The notes under the pieces are model-generated. The model was not told the DNA's origin. It searched no databases and worked only from the letters and a program-made list of their open reading frames with translations. From an uncultured Bacilli bacterium (GTDB lineage Bacteria; Bacillota_I; Bacilli_A; RF39; UBA660), in contig CAKOMQ010000003.1 of assembly GCA_934096715.1 (NCBI GenBank), forward strand, positions 6,157-70,156: 64,000 bases of DNA. The letters run 5' to 3'. Position numbers and translations under genes: made by a program. Positions 9,401-16,799 of the stretch are shown piece after piece (the first letter of the stretch is position 1; the number at the start of each line of letters is the position of its first letter).

Positions 9401-10304
9401 AATTTTCTAATACTTTAATAAATTCTAAACTATTTACTTCTCCAACTTCTACTACTTCTTTAAGCACTTCTAAATCACTTAAAATATAATCAAATAAATC
9501 TATATATTTATCATCATAATTAATAAGTTCTCTAATATTATCATAGCCTATTTTTCTTACTAGTTCTCTTTTTAATATTAAACTAGTATTATTTTCCATA
9601 TTATATAGAAGATCTTTTTTATTAAGAATATCATCATAATATGATAAATTATTTAACTTATCATAAGTTTTATAAGTATCTACATAATCTTCTTTAACAA
9701 ACTTAGCATCCGCTACTACTCCATGATCGGCTTCATTACCATTTATAGATTTATCTACTATAATTTTAAAATATTTATAACCTGATATATCTAAAGTAAC
9801 ATAAACTGACTCACTATTGCCTTTTAAAATATCAGTTTCATATAATTGATACCAAGTTTCATGATCAACCGACACAATAAATTTGAAAGTTACGCTTCCA
9901 TTCGTATCCCGAGATGAATCCACTCCAACTCTTGCTATAAATTTAGAATATTCATTAGAAATAGAAGAGATATCATAAAGTAGTTCTCCACTAGCATGTA
10001 TACCCATTCCTTTTAAAAAGCTTTTCTTCTTACCATCAACTATTAAATTAATCGTATTACCTTCTGGATTCTTATCTACTTGAATACTATGTCCATTCCA
10101 TCCATTAAAAGATTCATCTTTAATATATTCTAAATCAGACATATATATTCTATCTACAGTATTTTTACTTTCAATAGCATAGCTCAAATTACTTTTAGTA
10201 TAAGTTATTTTATTGCTTCTAATATTTAAACTACCTAATAATAAGATATCCAATATAATTAAAATTAATAATACTCTAATAATTCTTTTATTAGATTTAT
10301 TCAT
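6414..10304 (-). CDS. Large surface protein: NPCBM, transglutaminase-like, discoidin and Ig-like domains, C-terminal membrane anchor
   Basis: The start at ATG 10304 is chosen because GGGGG lies 8 nt upstream, giving 1296 residues. A signal/anchor segment (LLILIILDILLLGSL) is followed by an NPCBM carbohydrate-binding module (KGMGIHASGELLYDIS, FIARVGVD). The middle contains GGICWNQSRVFQSL with a candidate catalytic Cys and PGHEAVLYY with a His, as in transglutaminase-like peptidases. Next comes an F5/8-type C segment (NVIDGNYYTRWHSDW), then three Ig-like repeats each with DNGEFTF/DNGEYIF-type strands and DKAGN, a Lys/Asn-rich linker and a C-terminal membrane helix (MYIMLGIIIVLIVLIIKNR). It probably binds host or dietary glycans at the cell surface; substrate is unknown. 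Confidence 0.8.
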   Translation of the reverse strand: MNKSNKRIIRVLLILIILDILLLGSLNIRSNKITYTKSNLSYAIESKNTVDRIYMSDLEYIKDESFNGWNGHSIQVDKNPEGNTINLIVDGKKKSFLKGMGIHASGELLYDISSISNEYSKFIARVGVDSSRDTNGSVTFKFIVSVDHETWYQLYETDILKGNSESVYVTLDISGYKYFKIIVDKSINGNEADHGVVADAKFVKEDYVDTYKTYDKLNNLSYYDDILNKKDLLYNMENNTSLILKRELVRKIGYDNIRELINYDDKYIDLFDYILSDLEVLKEVVEVGEVNSLEFIKVLENLYSNNKDIINNDVYRKMIIGLSATYSSDTVASSLNYAHVAPTYDYKERFNIYKKLYDDGLFGSYKEAFENYKVELMRILMSDGARNDEIKWLNYYTRINNNNESVYKYVNHIGHGTSYNDEEFHSLLYKDKWDTLYKLSEYGVPIGDKIQRYWMVINKGGICWNQSRVFQSLFNSIGRPTIGIYQPGHEAVLYYIENSDGTGTFNIANNIFGWGKSGTSWYSAKVYRTIFNWANKPFINNISTASSSGYSASYVYLEQDNINNYDLYEKSYLINLLANSYQNKTSIYNESLNIWNLNLDTYDYLIKEYEKNNVSDEEWHNLAIKIIDSYTYYPMAMSDLLKLIKPHLTNSLGIDIINKEHDALVKASIKDGGNQITDKATREVSKVLLDIVDSEIATFSFDGDNKNKIIFNDLYKDYDLSWHYSLDGGVTKSSSILDKMYELSLEEIESINEEDDILIYIDGLDINKPSYIIDITKKDIKENTLYNNDLENKVIGSTKEMEWRIHGTSTWISYKDEYPDLSGNTSVDVRYSRTGTSLPGNYITFDFTLDQVEMDKKYVPISYLEIAGVSSEATNHDGSAKNVIDGNYYTRWHSDWNGNDTERYITIKLKNSIHLSLLEYIPAGGGNGKIIDGKIEGSMDGVNFFLLGEMNNLEYTGNQNDINNGFENIKRIETDPTNEVMYVRVAATNASNGNWFAARMFNLYQDSTKMSSPTGSLVYSTTSITNQDVTVKLIDYDKDNTTIISEGGSEHVFTDNGEFTFILRDNFTYNETRIVAKVDWIDKISPVGKITYDINSITNNNVTATLSVNEEVEVLSDSLNDNPYKFIFVDNGEYIFKFKDKAGNIGYATSKVTWIDRIGPSASVTYTKTNNNTVIAKVTFDKKNVSILNNNGLDYYEFTSNGEFIFSYQDQAGNKGSILATVDSIKNTTNKVNSNNSNIIDDNSKKEDNTIKKDTKEDTSYYENSSKSYSKLMYIMLGIIIVLIVLIIKNRKRVTF

Positions 10305-10342
10305 GATATTACCCCCACTAATCAAGATTAATCTATTCTACT

Positions 10343-10846
10343 CTAATTATCTTCCATTTTCAACTTATTTCTAATTAAGTTATATCTATTTACTACTGAT
10401 TCAACTACTTGTTTATCATTAATCATTTGATTTAATTCCTTATTACTTACAAACTTTATATCAGATACTTCTTCTTTCTGAAGTATTATTTCATCTATAT
10501 TAATAAATTTATTACTAATATACATATCAACAAACATCTTCTTATATATAGAAGTATCTAATAAAGTTAAATCATCCTTTATAAAAGTAATACCTAATTC
10601 TTCTTTCATTTCTCTTAAAGCTGTATCAATACTAGACTCATCTATTATAGAACATCCGCCAGGCACTTCCCACATATTAGGATGACTCTTACTACTACTT
10701 CTTTTAGTCATAAGTAATTTAGCATCATTTACTATATAGACTTCTATACCTTGATTATACTCATTTTCTAATAAAGCACTTCCACGTACTTTACTATAAC
10801 CAAGTTTATTTCTATCTTTATCTAAACAATCAAACCATTCTTTCAT
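10343..10846 (-). CDS. Nudix hydrolase (IPP-isomerase/YfcD-like)
   Basis: A 167-residue Nudix protein. The box GGCSIIDESSIDTALREMKEEL fits G-x5-E-x7-RE-x2-EE-x-G, preceded by SSSKSHPNMWEVPGG. N-terminal EWFDCLDKDRNKLGYSKVRG resembles YfcD/IDI-type Nudix enzymes, whose substrates are nucleoside diphosphate derivatives or isopentenyl diphosphate; the SHPNMWEVPGG pattern favours the general Nudix group. ATG at 10846 is preferred over an upstream TTG; neither has a good SD, since a terminator hairpin immediately precedes. Confidence 0.85.
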   Translation of the reverse strand: MKEWFDCLDKDRNKLGYSKVRGSALLENEYNQGIEVYIVNDAKLLMTKRSSSKSHPNMWEVPGGCSIIDESSIDTALREMKEELGITFIKDDLTLLDTSIYKKMFVDMYISNKFINIDEIILQKEEVSDIKFVSNKELNQMINDKQVVESVVNRYNLIRNKLKMEDN

Positions 10847-10853
10847 ACAAATC

Positions 10854-10875
10854 AAAAAAGCAAAGTTTTCTTTGC
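10854..10875 (-). terminator. Terminator after the 10877 gene
   Basis: Minus strand GCAAAG-AAAA-CTTTGC followed by TTTTTTG, directly after the stop codon of the gene at 10877-11380. It lies only about 10 nt before the Nudix start, so the Nudix gene may be expressed by read-through. Confidence 0.75.
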
Positions 10876-10876
10876 C

Positions 10877-11380
10877 TTACATACCCCTTCTAAAATTTTC
10901 TTCATAAGGATCATTTTTTCTTTCCATAAATACTTCATGATTAATTCCAGTTGCGAGTACTGGTTCACTTTGAAATGCCAAATAAAACTCACTTGGACAT
11001 TTATCATAATACTTAGTTATTCTTTTTATTTCATCAATACTTGTAATTTCATTTCTTTCATTTTCACTATTTAGCCATTCTTCTAACATTTCACATTTAT
11101 CACTTTGTACTAAATCTACAAACAAAATATTAGAACCATCTGGAAACACTTTAACATACGCATCTCTGACAGATATTTTACCTAAAAGATCTGTATTAGA
11201 GCCAAAACATTCACAAACTTTAGTAATTAAGAAGTTATCTCCATTACGACTAAGTACTCCTAAAAGCTTACCAGAAGTCATACCTACTGCCCTATCATTT
11301 TCATATTCATTAAGTCCAATTCCTTCAAAAGAACCAGTTGGATTCATACTTGTATCATATCCAAAATCTACCTTTTTCAT
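10877..11380 (-). CDS. Uncharacterised protein
   Basis: A 167-residue soluble protein I do not recognise. Features: KKVDFGYDTSMNPTGSFEGIGLNEY at the N-terminus (Gly-rich), ITKVCECFGSNTDLLGKISV, and an acidic helical C-terminal third with MLEEWLNSENERNEIT, ending NFRRGM. No signal peptide or membrane segment. It is followed by a strong terminator and lies downstream of tag on the same strand with a 66-bp gap. Confidence 0.65.
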   Translation of the reverse strand: MKKVDFGYDTSMNPTGSFEGIGLNEYENDRAVGMTSGKLLGVLSRNGDNFLITKVCECFGSNTDLLGKISVRDAYVKVFPDGSNILFVDLVQSDKCEMLEEWLNSENERNEITSIDEIKRITKYYDKCPSEFYLAFQSEPVLATGINHEVFMERKNDPYEENFRRGM

Positions 11381-11446
11381 TTTATCACCATTACTAGCAT
11401 ATCACACTAGATATAAAGTGTCTAATAAAATTACATATATAGACAA

Positions 11447-11989
11447 TTATTTACATTTATATTTATAACAAGTTTTATCATGAGAATAAATTACTCCAAT
11501 AGCTTGTAAATAAGAATAGATTATTACGCTACCTACAAATTTCATACCCTTAATGGTTAAATCTTTACTGATACTATCAGATAACCAATTAGTAGATTTA
11601 CCTACTTCATAATATATTTTATTATTAGTAAACTTACATAAGTAACTATAAAAACTTCCATATTCATTAACAATATTTTTAAATATACGAGCATTATTAA
11701 TACTTGCTTTAATTTTTAACTTATTTCTTATAATATTTTTATTATTCATTAATTCATTTATTTTATCTTCATCATAATTAACTACTTTATCTATATCAAA
11801 GTTATCATAAGAAGCTTTAAAACTATCTCTTTTATTTAGAACACATTCCCAAGATAGACCTGCTTGAAAACTTTCAAGTATTAATAGTTCAAACAAATAA
11901 TTATCATGAGTATTTAATACTCCCCATTCATTATCATGATATTCTATATATTTAGGATTATCTAAATTACACCACGTACATCTATTCAT
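11447..11989 (-). CDS. tag: DNA-3-methyladenine glycosylase I
   Basis: A 180-residue base-excision repair enzyme that removes 3-methyladenine. N-terminal MNRCTWCNLDNPKYIEYHDNEWG carries the Zn-binding Cys4 and His18, and the C-terminal SHDKTCYKYKC supplies the other His and Cys ligands. ESFQAGLSWECVLNKRDSFK is the conserved core and length is standard. Its ATG overlaps the lepB stop (TAATG), so translation is likely coupled. Confidence 0.93.
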   Translation of the reverse strand: MNRCTWCNLDNPKYIEYHDNEWGVLNTHDNYLFELLILESFQAGLSWECVLNKRDSFKASYDNFDIDKVVNYDEDKINELMNNKNIIRNKLKIKASINNARIFKNIVNEYGSFYSYLCKFTNNKIYYEVGKSTNWLSDSISKDLTIKGMKFVGSVIIYSYLQAIGVIYSHDKTCYKYKCK

Positions 11990-12504
11990 TAATCAACAGT
12001 ACCAGCTTTTTTAAATGGAAATATAACTAAGTTAGTAGTACCTTCTAATTCACCAGAAAATATTCCCCCAAGAATTCGTGAATCTTTAGAAACTTCTCTA
12101 TTATCTCCCATAACAAAGTATTCATTATTCTTAAGTTTTACTTCCTTAAAATCCTCCGTTACTCCAAAGCCAAAAGGATCATCCATTTTTTTACCATTAA
12201 TATATAGTTTACCATCTTTATATTCAACAGTTTCATTAGGAAGTCCAATAATTCTTTTAATTAAAGTATTACCTTCAACACTTTTATTAACTACTACAAT
12301 ATCAAATCTATCATAGCTCTTATCATATTTTTTTAAGATCATTATTTCCCCATCACTAAGATTAGGATCCATACTTGTTCCATTTACTCTTATCGGAGTC
12401 ACAATAAATGAACGTATTAAAATAACTACTAATATAATTATAATATACGATAACAATCCTTTATCTTTAATAAATTTCCATACTTTTTTCACTATATCAC
12501 CCAT
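11989..12504 (-). CDS. lepB: Signal peptidase I
   Basis: A 171-residue bacterial-type leader peptidase, anchored by one N-terminal membrane helix (residues ~18-33). Catalytic Ser44 lies in NGTSMDPNLSDGE and the general-base Lys83 in NTLIKRIIGLPNE; MGDNREVSKDSR is the conserved C-terminal box. It cleaves Sec and possibly SipW-type signals outside the membrane. The gene is separated from rplS by a terminator and overlaps tag by one base. It is not the ER-type SipW expected for the TasA-like protein at 1615. Confidence 0.95.
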   Translation of the reverse strand: MGDIVKKVWKFIKDKGLLSYIIIILVVILIRSFIVTPIRVNGTSMDPNLSDGEIMILKKYDKSYDRFDIVVVNKSVEGNTLIKRIIGLPNETVEYKDGKLYINGKKMDDPFGFGVTEDFKEVKLKNNEYFVMGDNREVSKDSRILGGIFSGELEGTTNLVIFPFKKAGTVD

Positions 12505-12540
12505 AATAAAAAGAAATTAAGGCTAATACCTTAATTTCTT
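12505..12540 (-). terminator. Terminator of rplS overlapping its stop codon
   Basis: AAGAAATTAAGG (12511-12522) pairs with CCTTAATTTCTT (12529-12540) as a perfect 12-bp stem; on the minus strand it is followed by TTTTATTATGG. The rplS stop codon lies in the ascending arm. Confidence 0.85.
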
Positions 12541-12872
12541 TCTTTAACCTTATATTCTTTTTTCATGTTTTTAATAAAGTTAAGTTTAGCTCTTCTAACA
12601 AGACCTTTTCTTACTACTGTAATCTTATCAATAGTAGGAGCATTAACAGGAAATACTCTGTAAACTTCTACTCCACCACTTTTTTTACGAACAGTAAATG
12701 TTTCTGAAACGCTTCCACCTTTCTTAGCAATTACTAATCCTTCAAAAGCTTGGATTCTTTCTTTCTTTCCTTCTTTTACCCAAACATCAACACGTACAGT
12801 GTCTCCAACACGAAATTCTGGAATATCTTTTCTTACATGACGTTCATTAATTTTATCAACTAAATTAGCCAT
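12531..12872 (-). CDS. rplS: 50S ribosomal protein L19
   Basis: A 113-residue ribosomal protein at the 30S-50S interface. RVGDTVRVDVWVKEGKKERIQ, FEGLVIAKKGG and SETFTVRKKSGGVEVYRVFP are diagnostic and length is standard. GGAAGTGTACT precedes ATG. A structured leader lies upstream. Here it stands as a single gene, without the usual trmD-rimM partners. Confidence 0.97.
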   Translation of the reverse strand: MANLVDKINERHVRKDIPEFRVGDTVRVDVWVKEGKKERIQAFEGLVIAKKGGSVSETFTVRKKSGGVEVYRVFPVNAPTIDKITVVRKGLVRRAKLNFIKNMKKEYKVKERN

Positions 12873-12894
12873 AGTACACTTCCTTTCTAAATAA

Positions 12895-12965
12895 TATATT
12901 TACCCGTAATCATTATAAAAATTTACTATAAGCGGATTACTTCCTTTTTGGGCCTAATTAATTAT
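12895..12965 (-). promoter_or_regulatory. Putative L19 leader RNA and -10 region
   Basis: GTAATC (12906-12911) and GATTAC (12935-12940) form a 6-bp stem in the rplS 5' UTR, with ATTACGGGTA on the 3' side; a TATAAT box lies at 12961-12966. Structured L19 leaders are known in Bacillales and Lactobacillales and are thought to mediate autoregulation; membership in that Rfam family is inferred, not tested. Confidence 0.4.
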
Positions 12966-13025
12966 ATCACACTATTAACTAAATTACTACAAAAAGTTGT
13001 GTTTCAAAAAAAGAAAAAAATATAC

Positions 13026-13054
13026 TTGACAAACTCACATAATTAGTTTACAAT
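13026..13054 (+). promoter_or_regulatory. SigA-type promoter of the 13085 gene
   Basis: TTGACA (13026-13031), 17-nt spacer and TACAAT (13049-13054), about 30 nt upstream of the start codon. Confidence 0.85.
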
Positions 13055-13084
13055 AATTGTCATTAAGAAACGGGGGAATCGAAA

Positions 13085-13438
13085 ATGATTAATTACGAAA
13101 CAAAACGTATTGAAAATCCAATCCAAGGATACGAAATGTTAACTAGAGAAGTTATTAAGGAAAACTTTATAAACAAAAGTTATGATAAGGTAGCTAGTAT
13201 GTGTGGACTAATTATAGATGAAGCTATTGAATATGCTATTCAATACTCTGCTTTAAGTAAAGCAATTGAAAGACTTTCTAGCGAATCTTTAGACACAACA
13301 GCGGAAGTTGAAGAAAGAAAAGCACTACTTGATAACTTAACAATTATGGCTGTAGAAAAAGATAATTACATTAAAGAAAATGGATATGGAGCTTATCAAG
13401 ACTTAATGAAAAGTAAAGAAAGTTCTAGTTCAAGATAA
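13085..13438 (+). CDS. Small helical protein with Ser-Arg C-terminus
   Basis: A 117-residue protein of unknown function, almost entirely helical by composition, without signal peptide. The segment IERLSSESLDTTAEVEERKALL is coiled-coil-like. It ends KESSSSR, one of eight Ser-Arg C-termini in the window. It has its own SigA promoter, GGGGG SD 8-9 nt before ATG and its own terminator, so it is a monocistronic, probably well-expressed gene. Function unknown. Confidence 0.8.
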   Translation: MINYETKRIENPIQGYEMLTREVIKENFINKSYDKVASMCGLIIDEAIEYAIQYSALSKAIERLSSESLDTTAEVEERKALLDNLTIMAVEKDNYIKENGYGAYQDLMKSKESSSSR

Positions 13439-13442
13439 CGGA

Positions 13443-13466
13443 AATGTGCAAATGCGCATTTTTTTC
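13443..13466 (+). terminator. Terminator of the 13085 gene
   Basis: AATGTGC-AAAT-GCGCATT (7-bp stem with one G-U pair) followed by TTTTTC, directly after the stop codon. Confidence 0.85.
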
Positions 13467-13495
13467 TTGCAAATAATCAAGTTATTTGATAGAAT
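13467..13495 (+). promoter_or_regulatory. Promoter of rpsT
   Basis: TTGCAA (13467-13472), 17-nt spacer and TAGAAT (13490-13495), 28 nt before the rpsT start. It abuts the preceding terminator. Confidence 0.75.
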
Positions 13496-13522
13496 GAATA
13501 TGTATTTTTAAGGAGGGAATTT

Positions 13523-13786
13523 ATGCCAAATATTAAAAGTTCTAAAAAAGCAGTTAAAGTAATTGCTAAGAAAACAAATGAAAATCACGAACTTAAAGCT
13601 AGAGTTAACAATTTAATTAAAGCTTGTGAAAAAGAAATCAAAGCTGGTAATGCAGAAAACGCTAATAACAAGTTTAAAGAATTACAAACAAATATTGATA
13701 AAGCTTTACAAAAAGGTTTAATTAAAGAAAATAAAGTTAATCGTGAAAAATCACGTATAAATGCTAAAATTAAAAATATGAAGTAG
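13523..13786 (+). CDS. rpsT: 30S ribosomal protein S20
   Basis: An 87-residue 16S rRNA-binding protein. MPNIKSSKKAVKVIAKK and LQKGLIKENKVNREKSRINAK are typical; the protein is Lys/Asn-rich and helical. AAGGAGGGAATTT gives a strong SD. It has its own promoter and a terminator overlapping its stop. In Bacillus rpsT often lies divergent from holA; here they are about 7 kb apart. Confidence 0.96.
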   Translation: MPNIKSSKKAVKVIAKKTNENHELKARVNNLIKACEKEIKAGNAENANNKFKELQTNIDKALQKGLIKENKVNREKSRINAKIKNMK

Positions 13787-13808
13787 TTGTCTACTTTATT
13801 TTTTTTTG
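13781..13808 (+). terminator. Terminator of rpsT
   Basis: AAGTAG-TTGT-CTACTT followed by TA and ten T. The stop codon TAG lies in the ascending arm. Confidence 0.88.
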
Positions 13809-13838
13809 ATAAAATTAACTTTAGAAGGGAGTCTTAAT

Positions 13839-14786
13839 ATGAAGAAAACTTTGGTAATAATAACTTCTATTCTTTTAATAGGCTTAGTAATATACAAAAA
13901 TGAGTCTATCAGTGATTATTTAAGTAAAAGACTTGTTAATAATCAAAAATTAATAATAAAAGATAAAAATGAATATAAAAAAGATTATAATTTTTTGTAC
14001 GTTAAAAATAGTAAGGATTATATTCCCTACTCTAAGCAAGATTTAATAGATATTGTATTTAGTATGTTAAATAACGGTTGGGATGATTTTACATTCTACT
14101 GTCCAAGTGAATATACTAGTTGCATAAGTGATATGGAGACTCTTACTCGTGACGACACAACACTTGCTCACGTAAATAACTTTGTTCATCCATATAATAG
14201 CTATGACAAAATAAAAACTACTATAAACGAAAGCGGCGAAATAAATATTAAGATAACTAAATTATATACAGAAGATGATATTAATTCTATTAATAAAAAA
14301 GTAGATGAAATAATTAGTAGCAACTATAATGAGAGTGATACTGATAATAATAATTTAAAAAGAATTCATGACTATATAATAAATAATGTTAAATATGATG
14401 TAACACGTAATAATGAAGGTAACAGTAAATATAGGTCTTTCATGGCTTATGGTCCTGCTTTAGAAGGATATGCAACTTGTAACGGATATGCTGACTTGAT
14501 GGCTATAATATTATCCAAGTTAGGGTACGAAAATTTTAAAGTAGCTACTACCCTATATGAACTTAAAGATAAAGACGCCGGACATATCTGGAATGCTGTT
14601 AAGATAGATAATAAATGGTTACATATAGATTTAACTTGGGATGATCCAGTTAGTGATGATGGTAAAGATTACTTGTATCATAAGTATTTCTTAGTTAATG
14701 AACAAGAATTAAAAGAAGCTGACAGCGGAGATGTCAACGTTGATGAACATAATTTTAATAAAAGTGTTTATTTAGAATTTAAATAA
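13839..14786 (+). CDS. Membrane-anchored transglutaminase-like cysteine protease
   Basis: The start is ATG 13839, with GGGAG 8 nt upstream, giving 315 residues; the longer open frame begins inside the rpsT terminator. An N-terminal membrane helix (TLVIITSILLIGLVIY) is followed by a linker and a transglutaminase-like domain: GYATCNGYAD (Cys), DAGHIWNAV (His) and HIDLTWDD (Asp) supply the catalytic triad in order. Such domains act as proteases or crosslinking enzymes on the outer face of the membrane. It overlaps the 3' end of miaA on the opposite strand by 19 bp. Target unknown. Confidence 0.85.
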   Translation: MKKTLVIITSILLIGLVIYKNESISDYLSKRLVNNQKLIIKDKNEYKKDYNFLYVKNSKDYIPYSKQDLIDIVFSMLNNGWDDFTFYCPSEYTSCISDMETLTRDDTTLAHVNNFVHPYNSYDKIKTTINESGEINIKITKLYTEDDINSINKKVDEIISSNYNESDTDNNNLKRIHDYIINNVKYDVTRNNEGNSKYRSFMAYGPALEGYATCNGYADLMAIILSKLGYENFKVATTLYELKDKDAGHIWNAVKIDNKWLHIDLTWDDPVSDDGKDYLYHKYFLVNEQELKEADSGDVNVDEHNFNKSVYLEFK

Positions 14787-15505
14787 TCAATCACATCTTT
14801 TACAGTATTATTAAAATTATCATAATCTACATTAAACCAATTTACATCAAGTTTATTATTAAACCAAGTATATTGCCTTTTAGCGTAGTGTCGTGTATTT
14901 TTCTTAATAAGTTCTATACTTTCATCAAGAGTTAGTTCATTATTAAAGTATTTAATTAATTCTTTATAACCTATCGCAGAATGTAATATTTTACTGTATG
15001 GATATTTTCCATATAGTTTTTTTACTTCACTGATAAGTCCTTCTCTAACCATTTCATCAACCCTACTATTAATTCTATTATATAAGATCTTCCTATCGGT
15101 AGTAAGTCCTATATAATAGGCTTTATATAATTCTTTAGCATGATTAGTAGTTTTATCTCTAGTTGGATTATCTATATCAAATTTATAATCATATAGTAAA
15201 GCATTAATGTATAAACCTGTTCCACCTACTATAATAATATTTTTATCAGTGTTATCTAATAGTATTTTGCGTGTATCTTTTTGATATTCAAAAACATTAT
15301 ATTCTTCTATAGGACTTTTAATATCTATCATATAATGTTTAATACCTTCCGTTTCACTCGGTTTTACTTTAGAAGAACCTATATCAAGTTCTTTATATAT
15401 CTGAGTTGCATCTGCATTAATAATAATCCCATTATAATATTTAGCAAGTTCTATACTCATTTTAGTTTTACCTACTCCACTTGGACCACAAACCACAATA
15501 ATCAT
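14768..15505 (-). CDS. miaA: tRNA dimethylallyltransferase, unusually short
   Basis: MiaA transfers dimethylallyl to A37 of tRNAs reading UNN codons. The P-loop GPSGVGKTK, NADATQIYKELDIGSSK, HYMIDIKSP, GGTGLYINALLY and the C-terminal RINSRVDEMVREGLISEV, HSAIGYKELI and NTRHYAKRQYTWF are all present. ATG at 15505 is preferred (AAGGAAG 7 nt upstream), giving 245 residues against ~300 normally. The missing part is the segment after GGTGLYINALLYD, which usually contains the helical insertion (LE..G...L...DP..A..I..ND.RR..RALE); here about 30 residues link directly to YYIGLTTDRKILY. Confidence 0.9.
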   Translation of the reverse strand: MIIVVCGPSGVGKTKMSIELAKYYNGIIINADATQIYKELDIGSSKVKPSETEGIKHYMIDIKSPIEEYNVFEYQKDTRKILLDNTDKNIIIVGGTGLYINALLYDYKFDIDNPTRDKTTNHAKELYKAYYIGLTTDRKILYNRINSRVDEMVREGLISEVKKLYGKYPYSKILHSAIGYKELIKYFNNELTLDESIELIKKNTRHYAKRQYTWFNNKLDVNWFNVDYDNFNNTVKDVIDYLNSK

Positions 15506-15550
15506 ACTTGTCACTTCCTTATGGAGTTATTATATAAAAAACTAAGCTAT

Positions 15551-15580
15551 TTGACAAATATTTATGAAGCATGCTATATT
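15551..15580 (+). promoter_or_regulatory. Promoter of tmcAL
   Basis: TTGACA (15551-15556), 18-nt spacer, TATATT (15575-15580). The start codon lies only about 15 nt downstream, so the 5' UTR is very short. Confidence 0.7.
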
Positions 15581-15595
15581 TTAAGCGGTGAAAAT

Positions 15596-16711
15596 ATGGA
15601 ATCAATTGGAATTATTTGTGAGTATAGTCCTTTTCATAATGGACATTTGTATCATATTAATAAAGTAAAAGAATTATTTAAAGACTCAACTATTATTTTG
15701 GTGATTAATGGTTATTTTTTAGAACGCGGAAGTATCTCTTTAATGAGTAAATCTAATAAAACAAAAATTGCTTTAGAATATGGCGTAGATTTAGTCTTGG
15801 AATTACCTACAATATATGGTACTCAAAGCGCTGATGTATTTGCAAGTAAAAGTATAGAGATTCTTAATAAGTTTCAGGTAAACCGCATAGTTTTTGGTAG
15901 TGAATGTGACAACATAAGTATTTTAGAAAGTATTGCAAAAAAACAAATAGAAAATAAAAATGAAATAGATAAACTTGTAAAAGAAAACTTAAAAACTGGA
16001 ATGAGTTATCCCGTTAGCTTGGCTAAAAGTTTAAATATAGATGAAATAAAACCTAACGATTTATTAGGAATATCCTATATAAAATGTATATTAGAAAATA
16101 AATATAACATTGAATATACTAGTATAAAAAGAACTAATGAATATTTAGATGTAAGTGATAACTCTTGTATTATAAGTGCCACTAATATTAGAAAAAAATT
16201 ACAAGATAATAAAAATATAAATAAATTTATTCCTGGATATAAATCAGAACTTATTAGTAAAATAGATTATGATAAGTTATTTGAATTATTAAAGTATAAA
16301 ATAATTACAGATAACTACTTAGATAATTATTTAGATGTTACAGAAGGATTAGATAAAAAACTAAAGAATGTTATCTATAAATCTAATAGTATGGAAGAAC
16401 TTATAAATAATGTTAAATCTAAGAGATATACTTTTAATCGAGTTAATAGGATGCTTACTCATATTCTATTGGGTATAGAAAAAGATGTTAATGATATAAA
16501 TAATTCTTATATAAGAGTACTTGGTTTTAATAATAAAGGAAAAAATTATTTAAGTAAAATAAAGAAAGAAATAAACACCTGTATAGATAAGAATTCATAT
16601 ATTTATAGATATGAACTTGTTGCAGCTTCTCTATATGAACTTATTACAAACACTAAATGTTTACAGTTTGAATTAGCTAAAAAACCTATTTATGTGAAAG
16701 AATGTGACTAA
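15596..16711 (+). CDS. tmcAL: tRNA(Met) cytidine acetate ligase
   Basis: TmcAL (formerly YlbM) makes N4-acetylcytidine at the wobble position of elongator tRNA-Met from acetate and ATP. GIICEYSPFHNGHLYHI is the HIGH-like nucleotidyltransferase motif at the N-terminus; INGYFLERGSISLMSK and GVDLVLELPTIYGTQSAD follow, as in the family. The start is ATG 15596 (GGTGA upstream), giving 371 residues; the longer open frame would overlap divergent miaA. It shares the miaA intergenic region, both being tRNA modification genes. Confidence 0.92.
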   Translation: MESIGIICEYSPFHNGHLYHINKVKELFKDSTIILVINGYFLERGSISLMSKSNKTKIALEYGVDLVLELPTIYGTQSADVFASKSIEILNKFQVNRIVFGSECDNISILESIAKKQIENKNEIDKLVKENLKTGMSYPVSLAKSLNIDEIKPNDLLGISYIKCILENKYNIEYTSIKRTNEYLDVSDNSCIISATNIRKKLQDNKNINKFIPGYKSELISKIDYDKLFELLKYKIITDNYLDNYLDVTEGLDKKLKNVIYKSNSMEELINNVKSKRYTFNRVNRMLTHILLGIEKDVNDINNSYIRVLGFNNKGKNYLSKIKKEINTCIDKNSYIYRYELVAASLYELITNTKCLQFELAKKPIYVKECD

Positions 16712-16737
16712 AAATGTAAATATCTATTTACTTTTGT

Positions 16738-16766
16738 TTGACATTGCAAGGTTTTTGTGGTATCAT
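16738..16766 (+). promoter_or_regulatory. Promoter of the 16800-19789 genes
   Basis: TTGACA (16738-16743), 17-nt spacer, TATCAT (16761-16766), 34 nt before the start codon at 16800. Confidence 0.8.
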
Positions 16767-16799
16767 ATAGCTCGTATAAATCAGTTAAGGGGGATTAAT

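Noticed and set aside
15281..15595. N-terminal extension of TmcAL to 15281
   Set aside because: It runs antisense through miaA, and the known family start MESIGIICEYSPFHNGH with SD and promoter fits 15596.
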